Below, piece by piece: positions 11,480-23,899 of a stretch of 64,000 nucleotides of DNA (positions within the stretch are counted from its first letter, which is position 1; each line of letters starts with the position of its first letter). The DNA comes from Rhexocercosporidium sp. MPI-PUGE-AT-0058 (taxonomy: Eukaryota; Ascomycota; Leotiomycetes; Helotiales), in contig JAGTJL010000042.1 in the NCBI GenBank assembly GCA_020746875.1, positions 62,001 through 126,000 of the forward strand, written 5' to 3'. Position numbers and translations under genes: made by a program. The notes under the pieces were generated by a model. It was not told where the DNA came from and made no database searches. It saw only the letters and a list, made by a program, of their open reading frames with translations.

Positions 11480-14400
11480 ATAAAAGAGTGTGTTTATAGT
11501 AAAGTATAAGCTTTAATTAAGTTTCTTTACTGACGCTCTAGCGTCTTATAAATTAAGTAATGCGATAAAAGTCTTAAACTTCTATTGTAAAAGGTTTTTA
11601 ATAAGGCTATTAGCGTATATTTCGCTTATAAGTAAGTATATAACTTTAAAACTTCCTTTTTAATACTCTTAGCGTAGTTATATGTTTTGAATATTAACGT
11701 GTTTAAGCTTGGTTAATATACGCTAGTTTTCTTTAATTATAAGCCTAATCGTTTATTAATTGTTATAAAAAATATTTTAAGGGCACTTTATATTAAGGTA
11801 TATCTTTATAAAGAGCCTTTGTAGTGCTATAATTATCTTTATAGTTTACTTTACCCCTAAGAGCTTAGCCTCAGTTGTCGAGGTAATAATTATGTTTTAT
11901 TTAATTATTATTCATAGTATAGCACCCCTAAATAAAATAATAATAAGCTTTTATAAAGAACGCTTAGTTTTTAAATTATTTATAAAAGAAGTATTAAAGG
12001 CTATTACAAGCTACGTCTTACTCTCTTAACGACTGTAAATAATACTTAAAAAGCGTGTTTTAAAGAGATAGCGTATAATTTAATTTATAGCTTATAAGTG
12101 CTTTTAACTTAAGTTCGTTAAGAAATATAATAATTATAAAGTTATAAAAGCTACATTTAGTTTAAGCATAATAACTAAATATAATATGGAACCGACCTTT
12201 TCTTAATACTTTTTAACTTAATTTATAGTTACCTTGGCGGTGTTTTTAGTTAAGTCGTAATATAATAAAGAAGTGTTTAAGTAATTGCTATTTATTAAGT
12301 TGAATTTTTAAGTTACCTTCTTTATATACGTATTATAAACAAGCGTAATTATCTTCGCATGTCTGTCACGTATAATTCGCACCCTTAAAAACTATTCTAT
12401 ATCTCTTATTATAATGAGTTCGTAAGCGTTGTTTAAGTTATTAATAATTTTAGTTATTATAAAGAGGTTTAAGTTATAATATAATACTTATATATTATCT
12501 ATGTAAAAGGCTATAAATACTATTCGCTTGTCGTTTATAAAAATATAAGGCTTTTTTATAAGTAATATAAGATTAAGGCTTTTAAATATAATTAAGAAGT
12601 CGTTATATTATAAAGCTAGAGAGTCGCGGAGGCCATATAAGGCTCTATCGATCTCCATAATTATGCCGGGCTATTTAAAACCGTTAAAAAGATAATAATA
12701 AATAAATATACTTCGTTTGTTTTATTTTATATTAATAAATGTATTTATGACGTCGTATTATTTAACTTTTAAATCAAACTATATTATTATAGCTATTATA
12801 ACGCAGAAAGACTTTACTACTAGCGTAAAAGCGTATACAAAGAATATTATAATATCTTCTTATAAATTACCTTTAATAACGACTCGCGATTTAATACGTA
12901 TAAGCTGTCCTATTAAGTTGACTTTATAAGTAAACACCTATTTTAATAATATAGGCGTTGTCTTTGCATTTGCCCTTAGTACGATATATTAATACTTCTT
13001 AGCCTAGAGATTTTCTATTTCTTTACGCGCGTCTTCCTTAAAGTGTTTTTCTTATAGGTATTATTTTAAATCCTTTTAGTACTTTAATGCTTATAAGAGC
13101 TTTACTTAATATAATTATATTAATTTAGAGTTTATAATTACTTATACTTTAATCGATTCGCCATTAATTATAGTTATAAATATAATATATATAGTTTCGT
13201 AATCTTTTTCATTTTTACGCGTTATTTTATTATTTTAAAATGTCGTAGTAAAAAATATAATATATGTATAATTCTTGTTTATTTAATTTATAAATTCGGC
13301 GTTTAAAAGCTTTCTTATTATAAAAGAGTATATTCCTAGCCTTTTCTTAAACCGTTTATTCAATTATATTACCTCTCTTACTTAAAGTCTCCGCTGAACT
13401 CGAGTGATAAAGCGCAATTGACTTTAGTTTAATGCTTAAAGTACTTCGTCGAAGGTCTTTTGAGTTATATTATCCTTTAAAAGATATTATAATAATATAT
13501 TTAACGGTGTATTTTCTAAGAGGAATTATTAATTTCCTTTAAGCTCGCCGTAATTCTCTTTTAACGAGGTATTTTCGTACTCTAAAGTATTTCCTGAGCT
13601 TATACTAATTGCTTTAGTTTGGCGTAATAATTGACTTTAATTATTTTATAGTTTATTTTAAATTATAACTTGAGGTATTAAGTTATGCACACCCTTAATT
13701 TAAAGTAATTATTTCCCACTTATAATACTCTTTTTAGGCTCGAAATATTTATTTTATCGTATTTAACTTCAAGTTTATTTTAATATGCCTAGGCTTTTTA
13801 ATATTATTAAAATATTTATGTCGTTATTATTAAGCTTTATATTATTTATTAATATATTAACTCGTAAATCCAAAAGGACTAGCTCATTTTAGTACTCTCG
13901 TGGAATAAGTAGTCCCGCCTTCTTTAAAGTTGTGAGCTTTATAATTACGTGTAAAACTACTTCCTTAAAAACTTCGTCGACTTTTATTAAATTAAATAAG
14001 AGCTCGTCTAATTTAATATTGTTTTTAACTTATATATATTCGTTTTTTACGTATTTAATGGCTAACTCGGCGTCTTAAGCGGCTTTAGGCTTTATAAATA
14101 TATTAACGACTTATTTAAGTATTAATAATAATTAGCCGACCACCGCTTACTTATTATAGAACTATGCTTTATCAAAAATAACGTTTTAGGTACGTATTAT
14201 ATGCTTTAGCTAGAGTATTTAAATCTTATATATATTAATTGCGCAGTAGTTAATTAAGTATTTAATATACCTTTTAAGGTTAACCTTAAAGCCTCTCTTA
14301 TTACGGAGAGTTTATTAGTTTTTAATCATTACGTAGGCTTTAGCGTTATACGCAAAAATATTACTTTAGTCAGGCCTTAAATCGACTAATAGTCTTTTTA

Positions 14401-16059
14401 CTACCTCTAGGTCGTATTATTGAAAATATTATTTAAATTATATTTTTAATACTTCGTTTAGTAATTATATAACTCTTTTAATAAGTGACGACGTATTATA
14501 AAAATATATAGCTATTAAAATAGCTTCCGGCTATAGCTTAAATAATAAGTTAACACTTATTATTATCTTTAAGGCTTTAATAATAAGTTCTCCGCTAATT
14601 CTTTTTACACCCCCATTCGGCTTATACGTATAAACCGGAGTAAGCTCCAACTCTATGCTACTATTTAATGCTTATTAATTGTACTTTGTTTAGTATTTTA
14701 TGCTAATTACCGACGTATTATTATCAAACCTAATTTTATATATAATAAGGCCGTATTAGCGTTTAGTCCATATTTTAAACGTCTTAAGCACGCCTATAAT
14801 AAAGTCTTAAGATTTATTAATAAGCGTAAATATAAAGAGCTTTCCATTATATTCGTTTTTAATTAATAACAACTAATATATCCTATTATAACTTATAAAG
14901 TAATTAAATAAGTCTTATACAATTCTAAAAAAAGGTCTCGAGGACTTATTATTTAACTTTTTACGTAATAGTTATTAACTTAAGTATATTATAATATAAC
15001 TTTCGTATTTTATACGCGTAATTCCATCGATTTAAATATTACGTATATATTTTACTAAAGCTTCTAGAGCTATTTTACCGAGGTGACCGGCGCGTAAGTG
15101 CTATATTTATATTATATCGCTCCGGGGTCGTAGGAAACTGCGTGTTAATTAAAAAGTATGCTTCTTAAGAGGGTGCAGTCGTCTATTAATTATTAAGTAT
15201 ATTATTATAATAGGAAATCTATAAGCTTTTATAAAAGCATATAATTATAAAAAGCGTAAGTAGTTATTAATAAGCTTATATTCAAATACTATAAGGTTTT
15301 ACCTACGCTATAAGTTTCTTATTATATAATTATCTTCAACACTGCCTACTCGTAAAGTCGTATCAGCACTATTATACCACACTCCTAACTATACGAAAAA
15401 GCTTTCAAAAATAATATTAACGTTAAACCCTTCTATAACAGCCACGTTATTTAATATTAAATTCCGAGTATATAATCCTTTAAGACTATATAAAGCGTTT
15501 TTAAAGACGCGTATACCTCTGCTTATAATTAATAAATTTAAGGTGTTAACATTAACTATGTCTCTCGTAATACGTTTAAAACTGCCAAAGACGAGTTTAT
15601 TAATACTATTAACTAAGTGAGTAATACCGCAATTATTAATAAGCGTGCTGTTTAATAGAAGATGGCGTTAAAACTTTATAATAATATAAATACTAAGACT
15701 TAAAGCACTATCGCAAAGTATGTCGTCGAGGAGCTTTAGGTCGATTACAATTATATTAACATTTAAACTATTTCATAAAGCTTTGCCTTTGCCTTTATTA
15801 CTTATAAATATAGTGGTATTAAGTGATTTAGCATTTATAATAAGTTTAAAGTTATTATTATGGTTAACTCCAGTGATTTTGGCGACTATAATATACTTTC
15901 ATCCTTCTTTAATTATAGCTGTCTTAAGCTCTTTAAAGTTTATAGTTTTTAACTTCTTACAAGTTATTAATACCTTATTAATATTTAATATATACTTTAT
16001 GCCTTCAGAAGTCGTTCCGTTAATTATATAACGTAGTCTTTAATACTTAAGCGGCTTAA
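11480..16059 (-). pseudogene. pol: Copia J pol: integrase, RT and RNase H (decayed)
   Basis: Read on the minus strand with TAA/TAG as Gln. Pre-integrase GHLGKIALEALVKY lies near 15080-15120. The integrase core follows, with a degraded second-Asp block (FDNN) near 14750 and the PVYTYKPNGG block near 14600-14640 that corresponds to the usual PQQNGVAER. The RT catalytic motif appears as FYIDNI near 12500-12520 (usual YVDDI, Asp to Asn). The RNase H lead-in YQEKVGSILYLVIM lies near 12150-12200. Integrase before RT makes it Copia. Plus-strand open frames at 11268, 12717 and 15720 are antisense shadows. Non-functional. Confidence 0.85.
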
Positions 16060-16906
16060 AGAAATACTTATTATTCATGCCGCATAAGCATAAACTACCT
16101 TAGCCTCGAGAGCGAGATTTATTAAAGCTTATATTTAACGCATTAATATTAATTCCTTTAAGAGTTAAATATTAACCGCCTCCTCCTTCTTGACTCTTAA
16201 GCTTCCTAAACATAATATACTTTTAGTCTATGCCGGGGAGCACTTATATATAATTATTAAGAGTAAACTCATACTCTTTTTTAAGTTAATCGTTATATAT
16301 AACTATATTAAGAATAAGATTTGCTTAATTTAAGTATATGTAAACTCCTATCACACGTAGCCACTTCTTCAAAGCTATAGTGCTTTTAACGTCAGGTATG
16401 TCGTACGCCTTAATATTCCTATAAGCCTTCAAAAAGTCTCTTATTTATTAATTAACGTTAACTTTTCCTTTATATACTTCTTTTAAAACCTTTTTATATT
16501 TTATAATTATAATAATAAGAACCGACAATTCTAACGGTGTTATGTCGCGCTAAAGTGTGCTAACTAACGATTATATGCTTAATTCGCTCTTACCGGCCAG
16601 TTCCTTAATCGCAAAGTTTAAAAGCGAATCGTCCACCGTTTTAAAAAGCCAGTTATATAAAGCCATATACTTATTGTTTTAGTTCGTCTATTTAGCCAAC
16701 GTGTATTAATACTCTTTAGCTTATATTATATAAATTTATTATATCTCTACAATTATTAAGTAAAAAAGTAGACTAGCTTCTTCTGGACTTGTTCCTTTTA
16801 TTAAGGCATTTTTATCGGATAACTCAGGCGTTAAAGACGGCTATAAGTTTACTGCTTTCCAAGTTATAACATTAGCATAATACTAGTCCAACTGTGTCTT
16901 TGCCAT
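16060..16906 (-). pseudogene. gag: Copia J gag (decayed)
   Basis: The minus-strand frame from ATG at 16906 stays open for about 280 codons if TAA/TAG are read as Gln. It resembles a Copia Gag: a helical central region, then a Gly-rich and Ser/Arg-rich linker, then a CLCGMNNKYFFK segment. The last matches the C-x-C-G zinc-knuckle variant of fungal Copia Gag, with His and the last Cys probably lost. About 370 bp of leader separate it from the 5' LTR. The true start is not certain. Confidence 0.75.
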
Positions 16907-17273
16907 CTATTAAGCGGTGCTTTTAAGCGTTAAAGCCTTTAGTCGGAGTTCTAGAATATGGCCTATTATAAAAGCGGCAGAATTTATTATATTTAGTGCA
17001 CTTATAAACGTAATATAAAAATTTAATCGTAAGTGCTATATCGCCCAATCCTTCCGTGCTTTTAAGGTGCAATCCATAAGTAGTTTTAGAAGTGACATTA
17101 TTTATTTAAGGTATACTAATAATATAGCGTCGAGAATATTTAATAATTTAAGAGTTATCGATAAGTTTAAAGAGTTACAATAGCTTTTAAATAATAGTGT
17201 AAAATGCTTCTATAGAGCTACGTCGGCGTGTATATGCGACTGGGAAGCTTTTATAGCTTACGGGGCTTATAAC

Positions 17274-17468
17274 TATTATGCAATATATCTTAAGGCTTTA
17301 TAGAGGCGAATATTAATTTAATTAAAGGCTGCGCAGTTGCGTATATAACTGTTGTTATATATTACATATGGCGTATTTAAGCTCCCTGAATAGGGGAGCT
17401 TACTGGCGCCATGGTTTTGGTAGTTTTGATTGGGCTCGCTTAGCCAACCAACCATAACCTGCACGACA
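17274..17468 (-). repeat. 5' LTR of Copia J
   Basis: A 195-bp partner of 10004-10198, ending CCTGCACGACA directly before the ATATT target duplication. This copy keeps more C and G than the left one. Confidence 0.93.
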
Positions 17469-17473
17469 ATATT

Positions 17474-19400
17474 GATATCGCGGGGCTTTTTAAAGTCAAA
17501 GGACTTAAAGGAGAGCGTTATTTCTTTATTATTATATATAGAGAATTAAGAGTTATTTGGCTATATGCTTTAAAACTCAAAGCCGACGCTTATAACGTCT
17601 TAATCGATTTTTGTAATATGATTAATAATTAATTCAATAGTCAAAATAGCGTTAAATATAAATTTATAGCGAATATTAAAGCTTTTAAGCTCGATAACGC
17701 CGGGGAATTCAAGTTTAATAAATGGACGCATTATTATAAGCAAAAAGGGTATATATATAAATATATTAGCCCTTATTCCCTTTCTTAAAACGGGATAGCC
17801 GAAAGGTTAAATAAATACCTAATAAAGCGGCTAATTAGCGTCTATAAGGCTAAGAGATTACCCTTGTTTTTATGGCCTTATTTATTATAAGGAATAGCTC
17901 ATATTAAGAATCGGTTATATAATTCTGTTATAAAGAAGATTCTTTTTAAAGCTTTATGCGGTAAATTATTGATAATCGATTATATTCGTATATTAGGCTT
18001 TTTAATTTACGTACTTGAGAATAAGAGAGCTTATAAGCTAGCCGATAAATCCGACAGGGGTATCCTTGTCGGTTTTGAGTCTTCTAATAACTACTTGATT
18101 TATTTACCGAGTAAAAGAGCCGTTATAAGTTTTAAAAACGTCTTAATTAAAGAGGATTTAATCTTTAAGGACGATATAACGGAAGAAACCGAATTCGATT
18201 ATATAGTCGAAATACTTGAAGAGTTTGAAGGCGCTAGCGACGATATTACTAAGCTAATAAGTAGTATTAACGACGAAATGCTTAATAAAGGCAATATAAG
18301 CGAAAAGTCGCCTATCGACCAATCAGAGGGCGAGAAAACGGATTTTGAAGACGAATCCGATTTATTCGCATAAGAGCTCCTTTAAACGCTAAAGGTTAAT
18401 AAGAGGCCTAATATAGTTAGCCCGGAAATGCTTAAAGCGCTTATTAAAAGGCTTAGAAAGGATTATTCGAGCTGGGAGCTTAACGTCGTAACTAGAAACG
18501 CTAATATTAGCGCCAAAGACTCTAACTCTTCGGAAAATCAGCCAGTAATATACTTAAGCTCTAAAACGGCTATTCGTCAATTAAATAACTAGTTAATCGA
18601 AGAGGAAAAAGAAGCTTTTTCTATTTATAAAGACGCTAAAAGATTAGCTTCTATGGCTTTAATAAGCTCTAAAATCGACGAAGACTTCGATCAAGGGCTA
18701 ATAAAGCTGCCCGAAGAGCTAGAAGCTAATAAAGTCGTTATTAAACGAACTAAAGGCTTTTAAATTTACGAGCTTAAAAGCCTTAAAGAGGCTATAGCCT
18801 TTCCGTATAAAGACTATTAGTTAAAAGCTATGGAAAAAGAAGCCAATTCCCTAGAAAGTCACGAGACTTGGGAAATAGTGCCAAAAGACGCTAGCAAGGC
18901 TTATAAGCCTTTGAAGACTAAATGGGTGTATAAAATTAAAGAATTACTTAATTACTTCGAAAAGCTAGATTCGTCGCTAAAGGGTTCGAGTAATTTTACG
19001 GCTTTAATTACGTAAACACTTTTGCTAGCGTAGTAAAACAAATGGCTTGGCGACTTATATTCGCCTTAGCGGTCCTTTACGGTTAGGTTATATAGAAAGT
19101 CAATATAATTTCGGCTTTTACGCAGAGTGATATTGACGTAAATACTTTATATATAGTGCTTCTCGAAGGTATAAACGCCTAAAAATACGCTAGTAAATTA
19201 CTTTTATTTAATAAAGCTTTATACGGGCTAAAATAGTTAATTAAGCTCTGGTTTATTACGCTAAAGGAAGTCTTAGTCCAAAAACTCGGTTTTCAAGCCT
19301 TAATTACCGAGAATTGTATCTTAATTAATAAGGAGTAATAGCTTATAGTCTTTATTTACGTAAACGATTTAGCGATAATTGGCTTAAGCGTCAATAATAT
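17474..19400 (+). pseudogene. pol (middle part): Copia D integrase and first half of RT (decayed)
   Basis: This continues D after J. Integrase catalytic landmarks are readable: Asp in DIAGLF (17474), LDNAGEF near 17690 and NGIAERLNKYL near 17790. The linker between integrase and RT holds a 134-codon open piece (17969-18373). RT starts near 18860 (WEIVPKDASKAYKPLKTKWVYK), has a frameshift near 18950-19010, and reaches the catalytic motif YVNDLAIIG at 19357, where the second-to-last Asp of YVDD is now Asn. It is cut at 19400 by Gypsy A and resumes at 31991. The same region in F (54522-55950) allows direct comparison. Confidence 0.9.
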
Positions 19401-19685
19401 TGTGGTGGGATTGACCTCAGAGGCCCATTTGTCACGTGATTGAGCTGCATCTTATTATATTTAAGATAGCTTTTAAGGCAATATCCTTCAAAAAAAAACA
19501 ATAACGATTTTTATTACTATAACTTTTCTTTCTTATTCAAACTATACCTTTCCCTTCCTTTAATAGATTATACTCTTTAAATATATAATATCTTTAGTAA
19601 TAATTAAATAAATATTTCTTACGTTTATCCTCCGGCACTTGCTTTACTACTCTCTTATTATATACTTAATGTTTTCTCTTTTATA
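19401..19685 (+). repeat. 5' LTR of Gypsy A
   Basis: A 285-bp LTR from TGTGGTGGGATTGACCTCAG to TTTTCTCTTTTATA; the intact form of the 3' end is seen at 31990 as CCCCTCCACA. The ends form a TGTGG/CCACA inverted repeat. Just inside is TATTTTAATAACCGACG, whose TAATAACC could be a mutated TGG-type primer-binding site; the tRNA is not identified. Confidence 0.95.
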
Positions 19686-19693
19686 TATTTTAA

Positions 19694-20160
19694 TAACCGA
19701 CGTAAAGAATAAGTAGAAAAGCTAAAATGAAGTACGTAAAAAAACTTAAAGGCTTCTTATACTAATTATAAGGACCGAAACCAATAAGTGCTCGAACTGA
19801 TATAGACTTATTCACTTAAAGATCTCCCAGCCCTTAAGAGCAAAACCAAATACGGCACCTCGATAGTCTTCTATAGCATAACAAAAAGCACAAGAAGTCT
19901 AAAGGAAAACCACTTACCTTTGATATAGAAGTACTTAAATTACTAGAAATGCCAGCTTTAATACGTAGAGCATCGATGCTAAAAAAAGTCGGACCGAAAA
20001 TAGCCGGATCACGCCGTTAAAAACGCTTCAACTAATATCGAAGCATATTCGATATTTCAGAAACGAGAAGTAAATTATTTGAAATAAATCCGGCAAATTT
20101 TAACGCTAATCACACCTTTAGTAAGCGTATCTGTTACTTTTTTCCTTTTCTTTTTCCGTT
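19694..20160 (+). pseudogene. Decayed 5' frame of Gypsy A, upstream of gag
   Basis: One plus-strand frame starting within a few bases of the 5' LTR stays open for at least 150 codons with TAA/TAG as Gln. It reads as a basic protein: a KKHKKSKGK stretch, then an amphipathic part (FDIEVLKLLEMPALIRRASM), then a second basic cluster. The ATG at 19727 is not ancestral: copy B has GTA there and A has ATG, so the common ancestor by RIP logic was GTG. The true start is therefore unknown, possibly in the LTR. It lies in a different frame from gag. It might be the N-terminal part of Gag joined by frameshift or splicing, or a separate product. Product not recognised. Confidence 0.5.
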
Positions 20161-20559
20161 AAGGGCCTATTTTAAGCTGGCGAGACAGAGCTTAATAAAA
20201 AGGTATACAGGGTTTTATTTTATACTTTTTTAGTTAATTTTAATCTTAAGTTATTTTACGCCGAGATTAATTTTAATAATAATAAAGCTTTCATATTTAA
20301 CGAGATTTATTTATTTCGCTTAAGCTTATACGTTCGTTTATTATAAGGACAAGAGGCTTAGACTTCGGCGTCTTTCGGGCTCTATTACCCCGGGAGAAGC
20401 CTAAAGCTACAGGCTCTTTAACCTGACATTTTACTTATATATCTCTTTTATTTTCTCGAGCTCGTATATTCTTTTTTCTTTAATATAATATACCGTATTT
20501 TTTACTTTTTCACCGGTAATATTAAGCGTATTTACTTTTTAATAAATTACTAATTTTAT

Positions 20560-23500
20560 TAAGAAAAATTAATTATATTCGAAAACGATATTAAAAATAA
20601 CGCCTTTAGCGGCAACCCGAAAAGCAAAAAGCTTAAACGATTTATTAATAACTTTTCTATAACTTGAGGAAGCTTTACGACCCCGATTATAAATTATTTT
20701 ATTACTGAGACTAGTTTTATAAGCTCTATAAGCTTTTCTACTTTCGTGCTTATTAAACTTTTAATAAAGCCTAATATCGCTAGAATTATTAGCTTTACCT
20801 TATTGTAATTACCGGGAATACTTATGGACGATGCTCCAATTATTAATAAAAGAAAAAAGAGAAACAAAAGCGGCGGTAATAATTTACGACAAGATATATT
20901 TAATTATAACTAAAATAGTAGCCATTCAGAAAGCTCTAATATAAAAGCTTAGGCCGCTTTTCAAGCTTTACCGGCTTATATAATACTCATTCAGTTTATA
21001 TACCCTCAATCCATACTGTATTCGCTTCTGAAGCAGGGAGGATTTAACCCCGCTAATATAAGTTATATAGCACCGCTTTAAGCTTAAGCTATTTCCGCTT
21101 AAGCTTTCTAATTAATACGATCTGCGCTAAGATAATATAAACTTATTAAAACTTCTGTATTATATAGAATAAATAAGGCTTTAAACAGTTACTATTATAA
21201 ACCTGCTTTTAATAATATAGCGTTTTAATAACTTATATCTTAGGCCGCACGACTTACTACGGATTTTATTAAAAGACTTCTTTATTTCGTAGTAGCTTAA
21301 GCCATACTAATTTCAGGCACTTTTAGCTGCTTATATTTTAACGGGAATAATATTATTAAGTTCTTTAAGACCCTGAAGCAGCTTTTTACGGCTCGAGGTA
21401 TCACAGATAACGCCGAAAAGAAATAGTACGTCGTGGATTATTACACTTTCGAAGTAGGCTAAAACATCGAGTAGCTCTCCGACTTCCTTAATAATACTTA
21501 TTAAGAGTTAATTAAGGAAGTTATAAAAGAATATCGAACGTTCGACTTTAAGTAATATCGTTATACTTTTTAAAACTTAAAAAGGATATTTAATAACTTT
21601 AAATATATCGCAAAAGATACGTCTAAATCTCAATCTTAATAATTCCTTCGAGCTTTTAAAAAAGTTAATCGAGTTTGCATACGAAAGAAGATTATTATAG
21701 AATAGTAAATAATTATAAAGTTTCTGGCGGCTTTACTTAAGTACTTAAAGCAAAAGGCCGGAACTTTTATAAAAGATAATAATACTTTCGATACGGAAAA
21801 CATACAATCTTTTAATAAAATATACGCTAAAATAAAAGGCTTATTCCGAGTCGAGCAGGAAATCGATACTTTAATTAAAAAAGAAGTATTATTTATGCGA
21901 ATTATTTAGGCCGACCGTTTTCGACTCGGGTCGAGTAATAATAAAACTCCCTTTTCAGCGGTATAATTCGAAGGGCTTAATTTTATAGCTCGCCCCGAGC
22001 TTATGAGGTATAAAAATAATTCTTCAGCTCGGGAGATCGACGACGTCTTCAAGAAGAATTCGGTGCTTCGTCCTGGACTGAATTAAGAAAGGCATATTCG
22101 AGAAGAAATTATTCTTATTATCGAGAGGCTGACTCGCGATATTAATTAGGTTATAAAACGGGATATTAATACGATTACGGAAAGACTGAATAACTTACGT
22201 ATTTTATACGTTATTATAAAGAAAAGAAAGAATCCAGAGTTAATAGCCGAAGTTAAGGCTTTATTTACTTACGAATCGATTGTATACCCTGAAGAAGCTG
22301 AGGTATTCTATTAAGATTTTAAAGCAAGCTCTAAATATAATCGACGTTTTAGTATAAAAGATAATACAAGTACCGGATATCTCTTTTGCTTTAATAAGTC
22401 GATTTCAGGTATTAAATCTTAAAGATTTTATAAGTATTAAAATTAATATTATAAGTTTAAGAAATAACTTAGTTTAAGAATTATTTATGAGAATAAAGAT
22501 AATTATATTTATATAAGCTTTTAAAAAGAAGGAATAAAAGCTTAAGCGGTTTAATTTCCTTAAGATAAATTAAAGAAAGAAGTCTTTATTTTACGAATAA
22601 TTAATATAAAAAAAGACTTAGACTTAAGGCGGAAAGAAGAAGCAGTCCAAAGGAAGCTCCGAGACGCTCAAGAAGCCTTTTTAGTTTAATAAAATATTAT
22701 ACCGAAGTCAGCTTTAGAAAAACTAATACTAGAAGTAAGTTAAAAGCCTTAAGATTATTTAAATATCTTTGCTATCCGACTCTTCGATATAATAAGATTA
22801 ATTAACGTTTAAAACGTACTTACTACTTCCGATTCAGAAGGAATAAATAATAGCTTCGAAATAATATTTGCGGAAATAAGATAATAAAATGCTGCTATTT
22901 CTAGAGCAGCAATAAGAGCTGAATTATATATAACCGGAATCTTATTCTAAAAACGCTTTAAAACTTAAACTAATTACGGAAGATTAAAAGTTCGCGAAAA
23001 AGTTAAGAATACCGTCAGATTTCAAGAGCTTATAAACGTGAACCTTTTAATTAAAGCATTTAAAGCAAAACTTATTCGGATTATCGCAAGGGATAATAAT
23101 AATAATACTATTTTTAAGAAATTAAAAGAAGCTATTTCAGCCGTAAGTCGAAAAGGACCGATTACTATTAAATTATTTTTTATAAGGATTATTCGGGAAC
23201 GCGCTGAAAGCAACTTACTTATCGCCGTCAGGGCGACTTTAGGCCGACTTCGCGTATATTAAGCGCTATCGCGGAATAATTATACGTTAAATAATACGCT
23301 GAACAAGCTTCTTACTTAAAAAGAGCTCTTTAGAAACTTGATTTTAAGAGAAATCCTTATTTTAATCGATTTATTAAAGATAAGTCGACCGAAGATTATT
23401 AATTAAGAGATTCAGGACTAAATCGCTATTACTAGTATTAAGATTATAAAGTATATAAAAGCTTTTTGGGACTACGATCAAGAAGAGAATAATATTATAT

Positions 23501-23700
23501 TTTAACGCTCTTTATTACTTCGGGATAATACTTCGGATTTCATATTAAAAAGACTGCAAGCTTCGCGATAGCTTAAACGCATTTTCCTTAAATAAGAATA
23601 ACGAATTATTACTTATCTTATCGTATCCCGAGCTAGACTTACGCATAAGTTCTAAATTTAATAAAAGAAATAAAAGTATTAAGTCTTTTTAATACAGAAA
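20560..23700 (+). pseudogene. gag: Gag of Gypsy A (decayed, unusually long)
   Basis: The frame opens near 20560 and runs through a Ser/Thr-rich low-complexity segment and a basic KRKKRNKSGG stretch (near 20850). A capsid-like domain follows at about 21310-21750, with the pattern F-G-N-N-I-I-K-F ... YYTF ... EYRTFDFKQYRYT seen in fungal Ty3/Gypsy Gag. It then extends for a further 1.9 kb of charged, helical sequence before the protease, which is long for the family. The ATG at 20824 is not a start: copy B has GTA there, so the ancestor was GTG. No clear CCHC knuckle was found. TAA/TAG and occasional TGA interrupt it throughout. Confidence 0.75.
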
Positions 23701-23899
23701 ATACTAATTTAATAATTAATTTTCTGGCTATTACTAAGTCTGATTCCTTTCTTTAGCTCGATACTTATAATCTTAACCGCTATTTTAATAGCGCTTTAAA
23801 AAATAATAATTTTAAAAAAAGAATTTAAAATCGACTTACTATTAACCGCTGAAGTTTACTTAGTCGATATACTTTAAGGACCGAGTTATAAGTAATACT

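Larger units (their letters stand above)
10004..17468 (-). mobile_element. Ty1/Copia element J, minus strand, full length
   Basis: A 7465-bp element with 195-bp LTRs inserted between the protease and integrase of D; ATATT is duplicated at 9999-10003 and 17469-17473. The minus strand encodes, from right to left, gag (from 16906), integrase and RT/RNase H, which is the Copia order. The roughly 1.1 kb between RNase H and the 3' LTR holds a plus-strand, antisense gene with an intron. Its LTRs share no similarity with D's, so it belongs to another family. Pol is RIP-damaged throughout. Confidence 0.93.

Noticed and set aside
15720..16031. 103-codon plus-strand hydrophobic frame in Copia J
   Set aside because: Antisense to J gag/protease; hydrophobicity is what AT-rich antisense codons produce. 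The same applies to 11268-11483 and 12717-12929.
19686..19703. Assigning a specific tRNA to the primer-binding sites
   Set aside because: RIP has altered the TGG and following bases, so any tRNA call would be guesswork.
20824..20826. ATG as the gag start of Gypsy A
   Set aside because: Copy B has GTA at the same codon; the RIP-consistent ancestor is GTG, and the frame is open upstream.
23022..23213. 63-codon minus-strand frame in Gypsy A
   Set aside because: Antisense to the gag extension, which reads better on the plus strand (23038-23262).
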